A stretch of DNA of 64,000 nucleotides from Nocardia testacea NBRC 100365 (lineage in GTDB: Bacteria > Actinomycetota > Actinomycetes > Mycobacteriales > Mycobacteriaceae). Positions 16,905 through 25,151 of this stretch are shown here, one piece after another; the stretch's first letter is position 1, and the number at the start of each line of letters is the position of its first letter. The stretch lies in the NCBI RefSeq assembly GCF_000308775.1, contig NZ_BAGJ01000149.1:1-64000 (forward strand), read 5' to 3'. The notes under the pieces were generated by a model, which did no database searches, was not told where the DNA came from, and was given only the letters and a program-made list of their open reading frames with translations. The translations under genes and the position numbers were made by a program.

Positions 16905-18254
16905 GTGACTGATAATCGCTCCGTATCCGCCCCTTCGGCGAATTCTCGCTTCATTCAGAAAGGTTTGAAAACCTTCGTGGTCGACACCTCGGTGCTGCTG
17001 TCGGATCCCTGGGCAGTGACCCGGTTCGGCGAACATCATGTGGTGTTGCCGCTGGTCGTGATCAGCGAACTCGAAGGTAAACGACACCATCACGAACTCG
17101 GCTGGTTCGCCCGCGAGGCGCTGCGCATGCTCGACGATCTGCGGGTGGCCCACGGCCGGCTCGACGAACCGCTGCCGATAGGTACCGACGGCGGCACGTT
17201 GCAGGTGGAACTGAACCACACCGACCCCTCGGTGTTGCCGGTCGGTTTCCGCACCGAGAGCAACGATTCCCGCATCCTGGCCTGCGCGTTGAATCTCGCG
17301 GCCGACGGATGCCAGGTGGTGTTGGTGTCCAAGGACATCCCGATGCGGGTGAAGGCCAGCGCGGTAGGTCTACGGGCGGAGGGATATCACGCACAGGATG
17401 TGGTGACCTCCGGTTGGACGGGCATGGTCGAGATCGACACCGCCTCCGAAGTCGTCGACCGGCTCTACAGCGAATCGGTCGTCGATCTCGACGAGGCACG
17501 AGAACTGCCCTGCCACACCGGAATCCGGCTCCTCGGCAGCAGTTCCAGCGCTCTCGGCCGGGTGACACCGGACAAGCGGGTGCAACTGGTGCGGGAACGG
17601 GAGGCGTTCGGGCTGCACGGCCGCTCCGCGGAACAGCGCGTCGCATTGGATTTGTTGCTCGACGAGAGCGTCGGCATCGTCTCGCTGGGCGGCCGCGCCG
17701 GCACCGGTAAATCCGCGCTGGCACTCACCGCCGGTCTGGAAGCGGTGCTGGAGAAGCGCACTCAGCGCAAGGTCGTGGTCTTCCGGCCGCTCTACGCGGT
17801 GGGCGGTCAGGAACTCGGCTATCTGCCGGGCACCGAGAACGAGAAGATGGGCCCGTGGGCCCAGGCCGTCTTCGACACACTGGACGGCCTGGCCAGCCGC
17901 GAGGTCATGGAGGAGGTGCTCAGCCGGGACATGCTGGAAGTCCTCCCGCTGACCCATATCCGAGGCCGGTCGCTGCACGATTCGTTCGTGATCGTGGACG
18001 AGGCCCAGTCGCTGGAACGCAATGTCCTGCTGACGGTGCTGAGCCGGCTCGGCAGCGGTTCCCGGGTGGTCCTGACCCACGATGTGGCGCAGCGCGACAA
18101 TCTGCGGGTCGGCCGGCACGACGGTGTCGCCGCGGTGGTCGAAAAGCTCAAGGGTCACCCCTTGTTCGCGCATATCACCCTGACCCGCAGCGAGCGGTCG
18201 CCGATCGCCGCGCTGGTCACCGAGATGCTCGAGGAGTACGGGCCCAACGCCTAG
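16905..18254 (+). CDS. phoH: PIN-PhoH fusion protein (PhoH2, RNase/helicase)
   Basis: A 449-aa fusion of an N-terminal PIN ribonuclease domain (about residues 22-160) to a C-terminal PhoH ATPase. PIN acidic residues are D27 in FVVDTS, the Glu in ISELEGKR, the Asp in SNDSRILACAL, and the Asp in VLVSKD. The PhoH part has a Walker A motif (GRAGTGKSALAL, about 265) and FVIVDEAQSLE as Walker B. Mycobacterial PhoH2 is an ATP-dependent RNA helicase with sequence-specific RNase activity, described as part of a toxin-antitoxin pair. It corresponds to Rv1095. GTG start at 16905. Confidence 0.93.
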   Translation: MTDNRSVSAPSANSRFIQKGLKTFVVDTSVLLSDPWAVTRFGEHHVVLPLVVISELEGKRHHHELGWFAREALRMLDDLRVAHGRLDEPLPIGTDGGTLQVELNHTDPSVLPVGFRTESNDSRILACALNLAADGCQVVLVSKDIPMRVKASAVGLRAEGYHAQDVVTSGWTGMVEIDTASEVVDRLYSESVVDLDEARELPCHTGIRLLGSSSSALGRVTPDKRVQLVREREAFGLHGRSAEQRVALDLLLDESVGIVSLGGRAGTGKSALALTAGLEAVLEKRTQRKVVVFRPLYAVGGQELGYLPGTENEKMGPWAQAVFDTLDGLASREVMEEVLSRDMLEVLPLTHIRGRSLHDSFVIVDEAQSLERNVLLTVLSRLGSGSRVVLTHDVAQRDNLRVGRHDGVAAVVEKLKGHPLFAHITLTRSERSPIAALVTEMLEEYGPNA

Positions 18255-18266
18255 GGCCCGGCGCAG

Positions 18267-18302
18267 CCGTTCGAGAGCGCGCCACGGCGCTCTCGAACGG
18301 CG
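18267..18302 (+). terminator. Hairpin terminator after phoH
   Basis: A perfect 15-bp stem (GCCGTTCGAGAGCGC and its complement) with a 6-nt loop begins 12 bases after the phoH stop. It may also serve the convergent gene ending at 18327. Confidence 0.8.
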
Positions 18303-18326
18303 TCCGCGTCGACGCGACCCGGCGGG

Positions 18327-18740
18327 TCAGCGGCCGAAAAGCGCCTTCACGACCCCGACCGCGGTGCCGCGCAGGAAGTTCTCCCAGCTGAAATGGTCGT
18401 GCCACAGCACGATCCGGCCGTCTCGCAGTTCGAAGGTCCCCATCACCCAGAACGAGATACGCACCGGCCCGAACCGCAGCACATCGGTACGATCGGTGAG
18501 CACCACCGACCCGTCCGCGGCGATATGGTGCATCTGCGCCGAGAACCCGAACTGCTCCCGGTCCAGACCGCGTATCAATTTCCCGACCCGCCGAGCCCCG
18601 CGCACATCCGGCAGCGAGGTGTTCTTCCAGACGATATCGGGATGCACCAGCTCCAGCGCCTCGTCGAGCGCGCCGATCTCCATCGCGGTGAAGAACTCGC
18701 GGACCGTGGTGACCGCGTCCTGATTCAGCTCGGTATCCAT
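18327..18740 (-). CDS. Limonene-1,2-epoxide hydrolase-like / SnoaL-fold protein
   Basis: A 137-aa NTF2/SnoaL-fold protein similar in style to the limonene-epoxide hydrolase family, which opens epoxides using an Asp-Arg-Asp triad. It shows VREFFTAMEIGALDEALELV, HPDIVWKNTSLPDVRG and a C-terminal FELRDGRIVLWHDHFSWENF, where Arg and Asp residues fit the family pattern. The enzymatic role is inferred; it could be a non-enzymatic NTF2-like protein. Convergent to phoH, with the repeat block 18741-19225 upstream. Confidence 0.75.
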   Translation of the reverse strand: MDTELNQDAVTTVREFFTAMEIGALDEALELVHPDIVWKNTSLPDVRGARRVGKLIRGLDREQFGFSAQMHHIAADGSVVLTDRTDVLRFGPVRISFWVMGTFELRDGRIVLWHDHFSWENFLRGTAVGVVKALFGR

Positions 18741-18803
18741 TGTCCGAGCCTAGGACAGTGTCCAATTGCGCGCCTTCGGCGCGCGGGGTCGAGGCCGCCG
18801 AAG

Positions 18804-18870
18804 GTCCCGTCGTTCAGGCCTCGAGACTCGCGCCTGCGGCGCATGCGCTTCGAGGCCTGAACGACGGGAC
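18804..18870. repeat. Long palindromic element A (21-bp perfect stem)
   Basis: Arms 18804-18824 and 18850-18870 are perfect 21-bp inverted complements, separated by 25 nt that hold a nested GCGCC/GGCGC mini-stem. The outer arm begins GTCCCGTCGTTCA and the inner end is GGCCTCGA. It shares its layout and flanks with element B in opposite orientation. Confidence 0.85.
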
Positions 18871-18948
18871 GGGCCTCAACCCTTTGAGGGCCTCGCCGAA
18901 CTCGGCACCGAAAAGAGTGCTGCTTGTGAAGACGATCTAACGCGAGGC
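18871..18948 (-). repeat. Dispersed repeat unit, copy 1
   Basis: Reads on the minus strand from a CCTCGCGTT start through CGGTGCCGAGTTC to GCGAGGCCCTCAAAGGG. A diverged copy lies at 23139-23220 in opposite orientation. It directly abuts palindrome A. Translated, both copies give a peptide like LAELGT followed by LLFVK, but neither has a credible gene context. Confidence 0.75.
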
Positions 18949-19046
18949 CGTCCCACGCGACCGAGTCGGCATCGGTCCTGGACATCGAATGCCGACGCAA
19001 CCCGCCTGCGTCGAGTTTTACGAGACACCTCCAAGGGTTGAGGCCC

Positions 19047-19114
19047 GTCTCGCCGTTTCGGCCTCGAAAGCGCCCGCGCCGAAGGCGCAAGTCTCGAGGC
19101 CGAAACGGCGAGAC
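19047..19114. repeat. Long palindromic element B (21-bp perfect stem)
   Basis: Arms 19047-19067 and 19094-19114 are perfect 21-bp inverted complements around a 26-nt centre with a nested GCGCC-GAA-GGCGC stem. It keeps the GGCCTCGA inner arm and the AAGGGTTGAGGCCCGTC flank of element A, but the outer stem differs (TCGCCGTTTC in place of CCGTCGTTCA) with matching changes on the other arm. Confidence 0.85.
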
Positions 19115-19197
19115 CAAGGGGGCCTCAACCCCGCGCGCGCCAGCGCGCCATAAACACAGACCTTCACGAGCAGGCCCACATCTCACCTTCACGAACC

Positions 19198-19213
19198 GCT
19201 CGCCAGCGCGAGC
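19198..19213 (-). terminator. Weak hairpin near the glyA 3' end
   Basis: GCTCGC-CAGC-GCGAGC lies 13-28 bases past the glyA stop. The stem is only 6 bp and is followed by a GC palindrome, so its role as terminator is tentative. Confidence 0.4.
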
Positions 19214-19225
19214 CGGCGCGCCGGA

Positions 19226-20521
19226 TTACAGCAGGTTCCAGTCCTCCAGGCTCTGGTAGAGCGGGAAGTCGTTGGCGAGTTTCTTGACCCGGCCGCGCAG
19301 TGCGTCCAGGTCGGCCCCGCCGGCGAGGGCGGTGGCGATGATATCGGCGACCTCGGTGAACTCGGTGTCGCCGAAGCCGCGGGTGGCCAGGGCGGCGGTG
19401 CCGATACGCAGGCCGGAGGTGACCATCGGGGGCCGCGGGTCGAAGGGGACGGCGTTGCGGTTGACCGTGATGCCGACCTCGTGCAGCAGGTCTTCGCCCT
19501 GCTGGCCGTCGAGGTCGGAATTGCGCAGGTCGACCAGGACCAGATGGACATCGGTGCCGCCGGTGAGAACGCTGATGCCCTTACCCGCGACGTCGGCGCC
19601 GGTGAGGCGTTCGGCGAGGATCTTGGCGCCGGTCAGGGTGCGCTGCTGGCGTTCGGCGAACTCCGGGGTGCCGGCGATCTTGAACGCGACCGCTTTCGCG
19701 GCGATGACGTGCATCAGCGGGCCGCCCTGCTGTCCGGGGAACACCGAACTGTTGAGCTTCTTGGCGTAGTCCTGTTTCGCCAGGATGAGGCCCGAGCGAG
19801 GCCCGCCGAGGGTTTTGTGGACAGTGGAGGAGACCACGTCGGCGTGCGGCACCGGGGAGGGATGCAGTCCGGCGGCGACCAGTCCGGCGAAATGGGCCAT
19901 ATCGACCCACAGGTAGGCCCCGACCTCGTCGGCGATCTCCCGGAACGCCGCGAAATCCTGATGCCGCGGGTACGCCGACCAGCCGGCGACGATCACCTTC
20001 GGCCGCGCTTCCCGGGCGATCGCCCGGACGTTGTCCATGTCCACGCGGTGGTCTTCCTTGGAGACCCCGTAGGAGTGGACCTCGTAGAGCTTGCCGGAGA
20101 AGTTCAGCCGCATGCCGTGGGTGAGGTGGCCGCCGTGGGCCAGGTCCAGGCCGAGCAGGCGGTCGCCCGGATCGAGCAGCGACATCAGCACCGCGGCGTT
20201 GGCCTGCGCGCCGGAATGCGGCTGCACATTCGCGAAATCGGCGCCGAACAGCGCCTTGGCGCGCTCCCGGGCGAGATTCTCGACCACGTCGACGTGCTCG
20301 CAGCCGCCGTAGTAGCGACGACCGGGATAGCCCTCGGCGTACTTGTTGGTCAGTACACTGCCCTGCGCCTGCAGCACCGCGCGCGGCACGAAGTTCTCCG
20401 ACGCGATCATTTCCAGGGTGTCGCGTTCCCGGGCGAGCTCACCCGCCATCGCGGTGGCGAGTTCGGGATCGAGCTCACCGAGAGACTGGGTATTGACAGA
20501 GGCGGTCGTCTGCGTCACCAC
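19226..20521 (-). CDS. glyA: Serine hydroxymethyltransferase
   Basis: A PLP enzyme converting serine and tetrahydrofolate to glycine and 5,10-methylene-THF, the main one-carbon source. The 431-aa protein shows MIASENFVPRAVLQAQGSVL, NKYAEGYPGRRYYGGCE, QPHSGAQANAAV, and the PLP lysine K236 in VSSTVHKTLGGPRSG. The ATG at 20521 gives the expected N-terminus. It corresponds to Rv1093 and lies near coaA as in M. tuberculosis. Confidence 0.96.
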   Translation of the reverse strand: MVTQTTASVNTQSLGELDPELATAMAGELARERDTLEMIASENFVPRAVLQAQGSVLTNKYAEGYPGRRYYGGCEHVDVVENLARERAKALFGADFANVQPHSGAQANAAVLMSLLDPGDRLLGLDLAHGGHLTHGMRLNFSGKLYEVHSYGVSKEDHRVDMDNVRAIAREARPKVIVAGWSAYPRHQDFAAFREIADEVGAYLWVDMAHFAGLVAAGLHPSPVPHADVVSSTVHKTLGGPRSGLILAKQDYAKKLNSSVFPGQQGGPLMHVIAAKAVAFKIAGTPEFAERQQRTLTGAKILAERLTGADVAGKGISVLTGGTDVHLVLVDLRNSDLDGQQGEDLLHEVGITVNRNAVPFDPRPPMVTSGLRIGTAALATRGFGDTEFTEVADIIATALAGGADLDALRGRVKKLANDFPLYQSLEDWNLL

Positions 20522-20557
20522 GCCAGTGTATGAGTCACCGCGGGGATCGGTTTATCT

Positions 20558-20577
20558 GCCCCGGCCTTCGGCGGGGC
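20558..20577 (-). terminator. Hairpin terminator after the DUF885 gene
   Basis: On the minus strand GCCCCGCC-GAA-GG(C)CGGGGC forms a GC stem with one bulge, about 70 bases downstream of the DUF885 stop and upstream of glyA, followed by AGATAAA. Confidence 0.5.
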
Positions 20578-20648
20578 GTGGCCGGGGTCCCTTGTGACCC
20601 AGGCCACGAAGCCCTGCCAAACGGAGGTGAGGTGGGCACAGGACCCGG

Positions 20649-21845
20649 TCAGGCGGCGCGGAGGGCGGAGGGGATGAGGGGTTCGTCCAGGAGACGGCGG
20701 AAGCGGTCGGCGCGGTCGTCCTCGTCGGTGGCTCGGTCGAGCCAACCGCCCAGCAGCCGGTAGCCCTCCACGTAGGTGCTGATATAGGCGCGCCACAGCG
20801 GTGAGGACAGGAAGCGCAGCGACTGGCGGGCGCGGTCGGGGGTGGTGAGCGACCAGCGCTCCAGGAAGGCGGCCACGTCGTCGGCGTCCTTGCCCTGGTC
20901 GTGCAGCATGAGCGCGGCGTCCTGCCGGACGCCGAGCAACTGGCCGGAGGCCTCGGCGAGGCGTTCGGCGCGTTCACCGTCGAACCGCAGTCCCAGATCG
21001 GCGTAGATCTCCTCGGCCCACCGGCCCCAGCCGGGCCCGACGATCGAGCGCAACGCCAGGTCCGCCAGCCCTTCGGCCATCAGGCACTGCGGCGTGTTGA
21101 CCAGGAAGATCGTCTGCTCGGCCTGCCCGGCGGCCACCAGGCCGGCTTCTTTGCGGCAGTGCTCGGTGTGATGCCCCGGGTAGGACTCGTGCGAGATGAG
21201 CCGGGGCAGATTCGCCATGTGCTGGCGCAGGTCGGAGTTGATCGCGACCTTCGAACGGTAGTTGCCGAGGTAGTAGTTGAATCCCGACCACGGCTTGTCG
21301 CCGACCACCTCGTAGGTCACGTGTTCGTGGTCGGGCAGCGGGTACCGGGCCCGGACCAGTTCGCGCAGCGCGCCGGAGAACGCTTCGACGCAGGCCTCGA
21401 GTTTCTCGGGCGGGATCTCGTCGGCCTTGCGATGGGCCGCCATCCGCTCCATCAGGGGACCCGATCCGCCCAGGACCTCGTCGATCTTGCGGTGCGCCTC
21501 CTGGTATTCGGCGGGATCGCCGGGCGCGATATCGACGTCGAAATACGCGCGCACCTCGTCGACGAAACCGATATCGTCCCCGGCGAATTTGCGACCCGAA
21601 CATTCCAGCGCCCGCAGATGCACATCGATGAACTCGGTTCGCGCGGCGCCGAGGCCGGCGTTCGGCAGTTCCGCACGCAACCGCGCGGCCGTACGGGCCA
21701 GCTCCCGGGGTTCGGGCTTCGGCGCGTTCTCGACCTCCTGCCGCAGCCGCGGGTCGGCCGTGTAGGCGTCGACGAATCCCTCTTCGATCCGGTCGAATGC
21801 CAGACCGAGGCGCAGGTATTCGATCACCAGGGGATGGGCTTCCAT
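20649..21845 (-). CDS. DUF885 family protein (putative metallopeptidase-like)
   Basis: A 398-aa cytosolic protein of the DUF885 family. The zinc-peptidase-like motif SHESYPGHHTEH is followed by an Asn/Glu-containing helix (QCLMAEGLADLAL). No signal peptide or membrane segment is seen. Some DUF885 members resemble peptidases, but the substrate is unknown. The ATG at 21845 gives MEAHPLVIEYLRLGL; an in-frame extension to 21896 is not conserved in style. It lies upstream of glyA on the same strand and divergent from coaA. Confidence 0.85.
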   Translation of the reverse strand: MEAHPLVIEYLRLGLAFDRIEEGFVDAYTADPRLRQEVENAPKPEPRELARTAARLRAELPNAGLGAARTEFIDVHLRALECSGRKFAGDDIGFVDEVRAYFDVDIAPGDPAEYQEAHRKIDEVLGGSGPLMERMAAHRKADEIPPEKLEACVEAFSGALRELVRARYPLPDHEHVTYEVVGDKPWSGFNYYLGNYRSKVAINSDLRQHMANLPRLISHESYPGHHTEHCRKEAGLVAAGQAEQTIFLVNTPQCLMAEGLADLALRSIVGPGWGRWAEEIYADLGLRFDGERAERLAEASGQLLGVRQDAALMLHDQGKDADDVAAFLERWSLTTPDRARQSLRFLSSPLWRAYISTYVEGYRLLGGWLDRATDEDDRADRFRRLLDEPLIPSALRAA

Positions 21846-22170
21846 GGCATCGACCCTAACGGGCGAAGGCCCGCCGCGATCGGCGTACGGCGGCAACGCA
21901 CGGCCGGCCGGCTCCGCGACACCGCGCCACTCCCGGCGTGGATTCGGCCGCCGCGCACCGGCCGCGCATCCCTGCTACCACGGGAAGCAGTTGTTATACA
22001 CGACAGTAATGGACCCCCCGATCCCCCCACTCCCCGCCGAGGGGCAGAATTCAGCCATGAGGGCACAGCCAGAGCGCCGGACCTGCCGGGGTCGCGACAG
22101 CCGCAGCGGCGGAATCCCACGGGCAAGGCACCGCGAGCACGAGTGTCCGGCAGAGTGGAGCGCTGAGTAG
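21846..22170. other. Divergent intergenic region DUF885 / coaA
   Basis: A 325-bp gap between divergent starts. A less GC-rich patch with TTGTTATACACGAC at about 21991-22004 could hold a -10 element for coaA. A 37-codon frame (22057-22170) ends directly against the coaA start codon. Confidence 0.45.
22057..22170 (+). CDS. Possible 37-codon leader ORF abutting coaA
   Basis: ATG (22057) opens a 37-codon frame beginning MRAQPERRTCRGRDSRSGG. Its TAG is immediately followed by the coaA ATG. GAGGGG lies about 11 bases upstream, a long spacing. The product is basic and unlike any family I know. Translational coupling is possible, but coaA also has its own GGAG. Confidence 0.25.
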   Translation: MRAQPERRTCRGRDSRSGGIPRARHREHECPAEWSAE

Positions 22171-23103
22171 ATGGCCAAGGCGAGCGAGCCGAGTCCGTAT
22201 GTGGAATTCGACCGGAAACGGTGGCGCGAACTGCGCAAATCGACTCCGCTGGTGCTCACCGAGGAAGAACTGATCGGGCTGCGGGGTCTGGGCGAACAGA
22301 TCGACCTCGAGGAAGTCGCCGAGGTCTACCTGCCGCTGGCCCGGTTGATCCACCTGCAGGTGGCGGCCAGACAGCGCTTGTTCGCGGCCACCGCCACCTT
22401 CCTCGGCGAATCGCATCCGGACAAACAGGTCCCCTTCGTGATCGGCGTGGCCGGCAGCGTGGCGGTCGGCAAATCCACCACGGCCCGCGTGCTACAGGCA
22501 CTGCTGGCCCGCTGGGATCATCATCCCCGGGTCGATCTGGTGACCACCGACGGATTCCTCTATCCCACGGCCGAACTCACCCGCCGCGGGCTCATGCACC
22601 GCAAAGGCTTCCCGGAAAGCTACGACCGCCGCAAACTGCTGCGTTTCGTCACCGAAGTGAAATCAGGCGCCGAAGAAGTCTGCGCGCCCGTCTATTCACA
22701 TATTTCCTACGACATAGTCCCCGGCGAATTCCACTGTGTACGCCAGCCGGATATCCTCATCGTCGAAGGACTGAACGTATTGCAGACGGGGCCGCGGCTG
22801 ATGGTCTCGGACCTCTTCGATTTCTCCATCTACGTGGACGCGCGGATCGAAGATATCGAAACCTGGTACGTACGAAGGTTCCTGAGCCTGCGTGCCACCG
22901 GTTTCGCCGATCCCAAGGCCCATTTCCATCACTATGCGAAATTCACCGACGCGGAGGCGACGGCGGCGGCGAAGGATATCTGGAACTCCACCAACCGCCC
23001 CAACCTGGTGGACAATATTCTGCCCACCCGGCCCCGTGCGACGCTGGTCCTGCGGAAGGACTCCGACCACACGATCAACAGGTTGCGGTTGCGGAAACTG
23101 TGA
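22171..23103 (+). CDS. coaA: Type I pantothenate kinase
   Basis: Phosphorylates pantothenate, the first and usually rate-limiting step of coenzyme A synthesis. The 310-aa protein is very like the mycobacterial enzyme: SEPSPYVEFDRKRWREL near the start, Walker A GVAGSVAVGKST (92-103), DLVTTDGFLYP, LMHRKGFPESYDRRKLLRFV, and a conserved C-terminus RPRATLVLRKDSDHTINRL. ATG start at 22171. It corresponds to Rv1092c and is convergent with the isoprenyl synthase gene. Confidence 0.96.
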   Translation: MAKASEPSPYVEFDRKRWRELRKSTPLVLTEEELIGLRGLGEQIDLEEVAEVYLPLARLIHLQVAARQRLFAATATFLGESHPDKQVPFVIGVAGSVAVGKSTTARVLQALLARWDHHPRVDLVTTDGFLYPTAELTRRGLMHRKGFPESYDRRKLLRFVTEVKSGAEEVCAPVYSHISYDIVPGEFHCVRQPDILIVEGLNVLQTGPRLMVSDLFDFSIYVDARIEDIETWYVRRFLSLRATGFADPKAHFHHYAKFTDAEATAAAKDIWNSTNRPNLVDNILPTRPRATLVLRKDSDHTINRLRLRKL

Positions 23104-23138
23104 CACCGGCGGGGACGTTGCCGCGACCGCCCGGGCGA

Positions 23139-23220
23139 CCTCGCGTTCGATCGCCTTCACGAACAGAAGCGCCCTCCCGGTGCCGAGTTCAGCGAGGCCC
23201 ATAAAGGGTCGAAGGCGCGC
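23139..23220 (+). repeat. Dispersed repeat unit, copy 2 (diverged)
   Basis: Shares CCTCGCGTT, GATCG(C/T)CTTCAC, CGGTGCCGAGTTC and GCGAGGCCC...AAAGGGT with the unit at 18871-18948 in the opposite orientation. It lies between the convergent coaA and isoprenyl synthase genes and lacks the adjoining long palindrome, so it looks like a decayed or partial copy. Confidence 0.7.
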
Positions 23221-23223
23221 AAA

Positions 23224-24012
23224 TCAAACACCGTAGCGGCGGTGGCGTGCGGCGTAGTCGCGGAGGGCGCGGAGGAAGTCGACGCGGCGGAACTCGGGCC
23301 AGTAGACCTCGGTGAACCAGATCTCGGAGTAGGCGCTCTGCCAGAGCAGGAAGCCGGAGAGCCGCTGTTCGCCGGAGGTGCGGATCACCAGGTCGGGGTC
23401 GGGTTGGCCCGAGGTGTAGAGGTGCTGCCCGATGGCGCTGACCGTAATGGACTGGACCAGGTCTTCGCCGGTTTCGCCGGCCGATATCTCCTGGCGGACC
23501 AGTTGGCGGACGGCGTCGGCGATCTCCTGGCGGCCGCCGTAGCCGATGGCGACGTTGACGTGGGTGCCGGTGCGTTCGCGGGTGCGTTCGGTGGCGGTGC
23601 GCATTCGTTTGGCGACCAGTTCGGGGAGACCGTCCAGGGTGCCGACGATGCGTACCCGCCAGTTCTGTTCGGGGGCGGCGAGTTCCTCGACGACGTCGGT
23701 GATGACTTCGAAGAGGGTTTCCAGTTCTTCCTGGCCGCGGCTGAGGTTTTCGGTGGAGAGCAGGTAGACGGTGACGAGCTCGATTCCTTCGGCTTCGCAC
23801 CAGCTGACCAGTTCGGCGACTTTGAGAGCGCCGACACGGTGTCCGTGGGTGATATCGGTGAACCCGTTCTCCCGGGCCCAGCGGCGGTTGCCGTCGCACA
23901 CCACCGCCACATGGCGCGGATGCTGTTTATCCGCAAGCTGCTTGGCCAGACGGGCCTCATAGATGCGATAGGGAAAGCCCCGCAGCCGACTCGGAAATTC
24001 CACGACGACCAA
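23224..24012 (-). CDS. cis-Isoprenyl diphosphate synthase (Rv1086-like)
   Basis: A 262-aa cis-prenyltransferase. M. tuberculosis Rv1086 makes short E,Z-farnesyl diphosphate as precursor of the decaprenyl phosphate lipid carrier for cell-wall arabinogalactan and peptidoglycan, and this protein matches it closely. It has HVAVVCDGNRRWARENG with the catalytic Asp, VTVYLLSTENL, NVAIGYGGRQEI, PDLVIRTSGEQRLSGFLLWQ and SEIWFTEVYWPEF. The product chain length is inferred from the Rv1086 resemblance; UppS-type activity cannot be excluded. The start at 24012 gives the N-terminal RLRGFPYRIYEARL typical of this subgroup. Confidence 0.92.
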   Translation of the reverse strand: MVVVEFPSRLRGFPYRIYEARLAKQLADKQHPRHVAVVCDGNRRWARENGFTDITHGHRVGALKVAELVSWCEAEGIELVTVYLLSTENLSRGQEELETLFEVITDVVEELAAPEQNWRVRIVGTLDGLPELVAKRMRTATERTRERTGTHVNVAIGYGGRQEIADAVRQLVRQEISAGETGEDLVQSITVSAIGQHLYTSGQPDPDLVIRTSGEQRLSGFLLWQSAYSEIWFTEVYWPEFRRVDFLRALRDYAARHRRYGV

Positions 24013-24264
24013 CAGTACGCCTCTTCCGCCCGTGGTCCGAGTTGTGGCGGAACGCGGTGGCGGTCACGGCCCGGGGCGGAGACGACCCGTATCGGCGGGT
24101 GAGGCGGTACAGTAGCCAACGAGAGAAACCTACGCCGCCGTAGGTTACCCATGAGTTCACTATCGGCCCCGGCGGGCCGCGGAGTATCCGCAGGCCGGCA
24201 CCAACGGCGGGCCGACGCGCTGCCATCGGAAACCGGGCAGTGCGCACCCGAGCCAGGAGGCAAC

Positions 24265-25044
24265 GTGTCCCACCCGTCCCCCGGCGGCCCTCCGGATCCC
24301 GGTGCCCCGGAGCCCACCGGCACCCTCACCGGCGCCGCGCTCGACTCGCGAACCGGCCCGGACAACGACGACCCGGTCCCCAACCCGGCGGACTCACTGG
24401 TCGCGCTGGTCAAACCCCGGATGCGTGGCTGGATCCACACCTGGGCCACCGGTTTCGCCGCGGTGGGCGTGACCGCGCTGGTCGCCACGGCGGCCACCAT
24501 CTCGGTGACAGCGGTCGTCGCGACCCTGGTCTACGGACTCACCATCTGCGCTCTGTTCGGGGTCAGCGCCGTCTATCACCGCATCACCTGGCCGACGGTC
24601 CAGGCCCGGACGCGGATGAAACGCGCGGACCATTCGATGATCTTCGTGTTCATCGCGGGCACCTACACGCCGTTCGCGCTGCTCGGCCTGCCCGATCCGA
24701 CCGGCCCGATCCTGCTCACCGTGGTGTGGGCGGGCGCGCTGGCCGGGGTCGCCCTGAAACTGCTGTGGCCGCTCGCCCCGCGGTGGGTGGGAGTGCCTTT
24801 GTATCTACTGCTCGGCTGGGCGGTGGTCCCGGTGGGTGGGGAGCTCTATCGTTCGGTCGGCCTGCCCGCGGTCCTGCTGCTGGTCGCCGGCGGGCTGGCC
24901 TACAGCATCGGCGCGGTGCTCTACGCGACCCGCTGGCCCAACCCGTGGCCCAGCACCTTCGGCCACCACGAGTTCTTCCACGCCGCCACCGTGGTGGCCG
25001 CGCTCTGCCATTACGCGGCGGTCTGGCTGGTGCTGCTGGGGTGA
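24265..25044 (+). CDS. Hemolysin III / YqfA family membrane protein
   Basis: A 259-aa multipass membrane protein of the hemolysin III/PAQR-like superfamily. A hydrophilic N-terminus (about 45 aa) precedes seven predicted membrane segments. Conserved polar motifs are SAVYHRITWP, RADHSMIFVFIAGTYTPF and GHHEFFHAATVVAALCHY; the His/Asp/Ser set is typical of a metal-dependent intramembrane hydrolase. The GTG at 24265, four bases after AGGAGG, decides the start; a longer frame to 24151 is less likely. It corresponds to Rv1085c. Confidence 0.88.
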   Translation: MSHPSPGGPPDPGAPEPTGTLTGAALDSRTGPDNDDPVPNPADSLVALVKPRMRGWIHTWATGFAAVGVTALVATAATISVTAVVATLVYGLTICALFGVSAVYHRITWPTVQARTRMKRADHSMIFVFIAGTYTPFALLGLPDPTGPILLTVVWAGALAGVALKLLWPLAPRWVGVPLYLLLGWAVVPVGGELYRSVGLPAVLLLVAGGLAYSIGAVLYATRWPNPWPSTFGHHEFFHAATVVAALCHYAAVWLVLLG

Positions 25045-25151
25045 GCGGGTTCGTTCCCGGACCGCTGACCAGCTACGTCGATTAGGCTGCTGAGTCGTGT
25101 CCTCCGATTCCGGCCGCCCGCGCTCCAGCGGCCACCGCGGGTAACCCGCCG

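Larger units (their letters stand above)
18741..19225. other. Repeat-rich intergenic block
   Basis: A 485-bp gap between glyA and the epoxide-hydrolase-like gene. It contains two long perfect hairpins in inverted orientation (18804-18870 and 19047-19114), a 78-bp unit with a diverged copy elsewhere in the window (18871-18948), and fragments repeating CTTCACGA (about 19160-19195). The short frames here are repeat by-products, not genes. Confidence 0.7.

Noticed and set aside
18740..19259. Several short frames in the palindrome block
   Set aside because: They arise from the repeats; the shared peptide (LAELGT...LLFVK) also appears at the second repeat copy, so the similarity is at DNA level.
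22221..23204. Long + strand frame overlapping coaA in another frame
   Set aside because: It is Arg/Gly/His-rich and overlaps a well-recognised pantothenate kinase.
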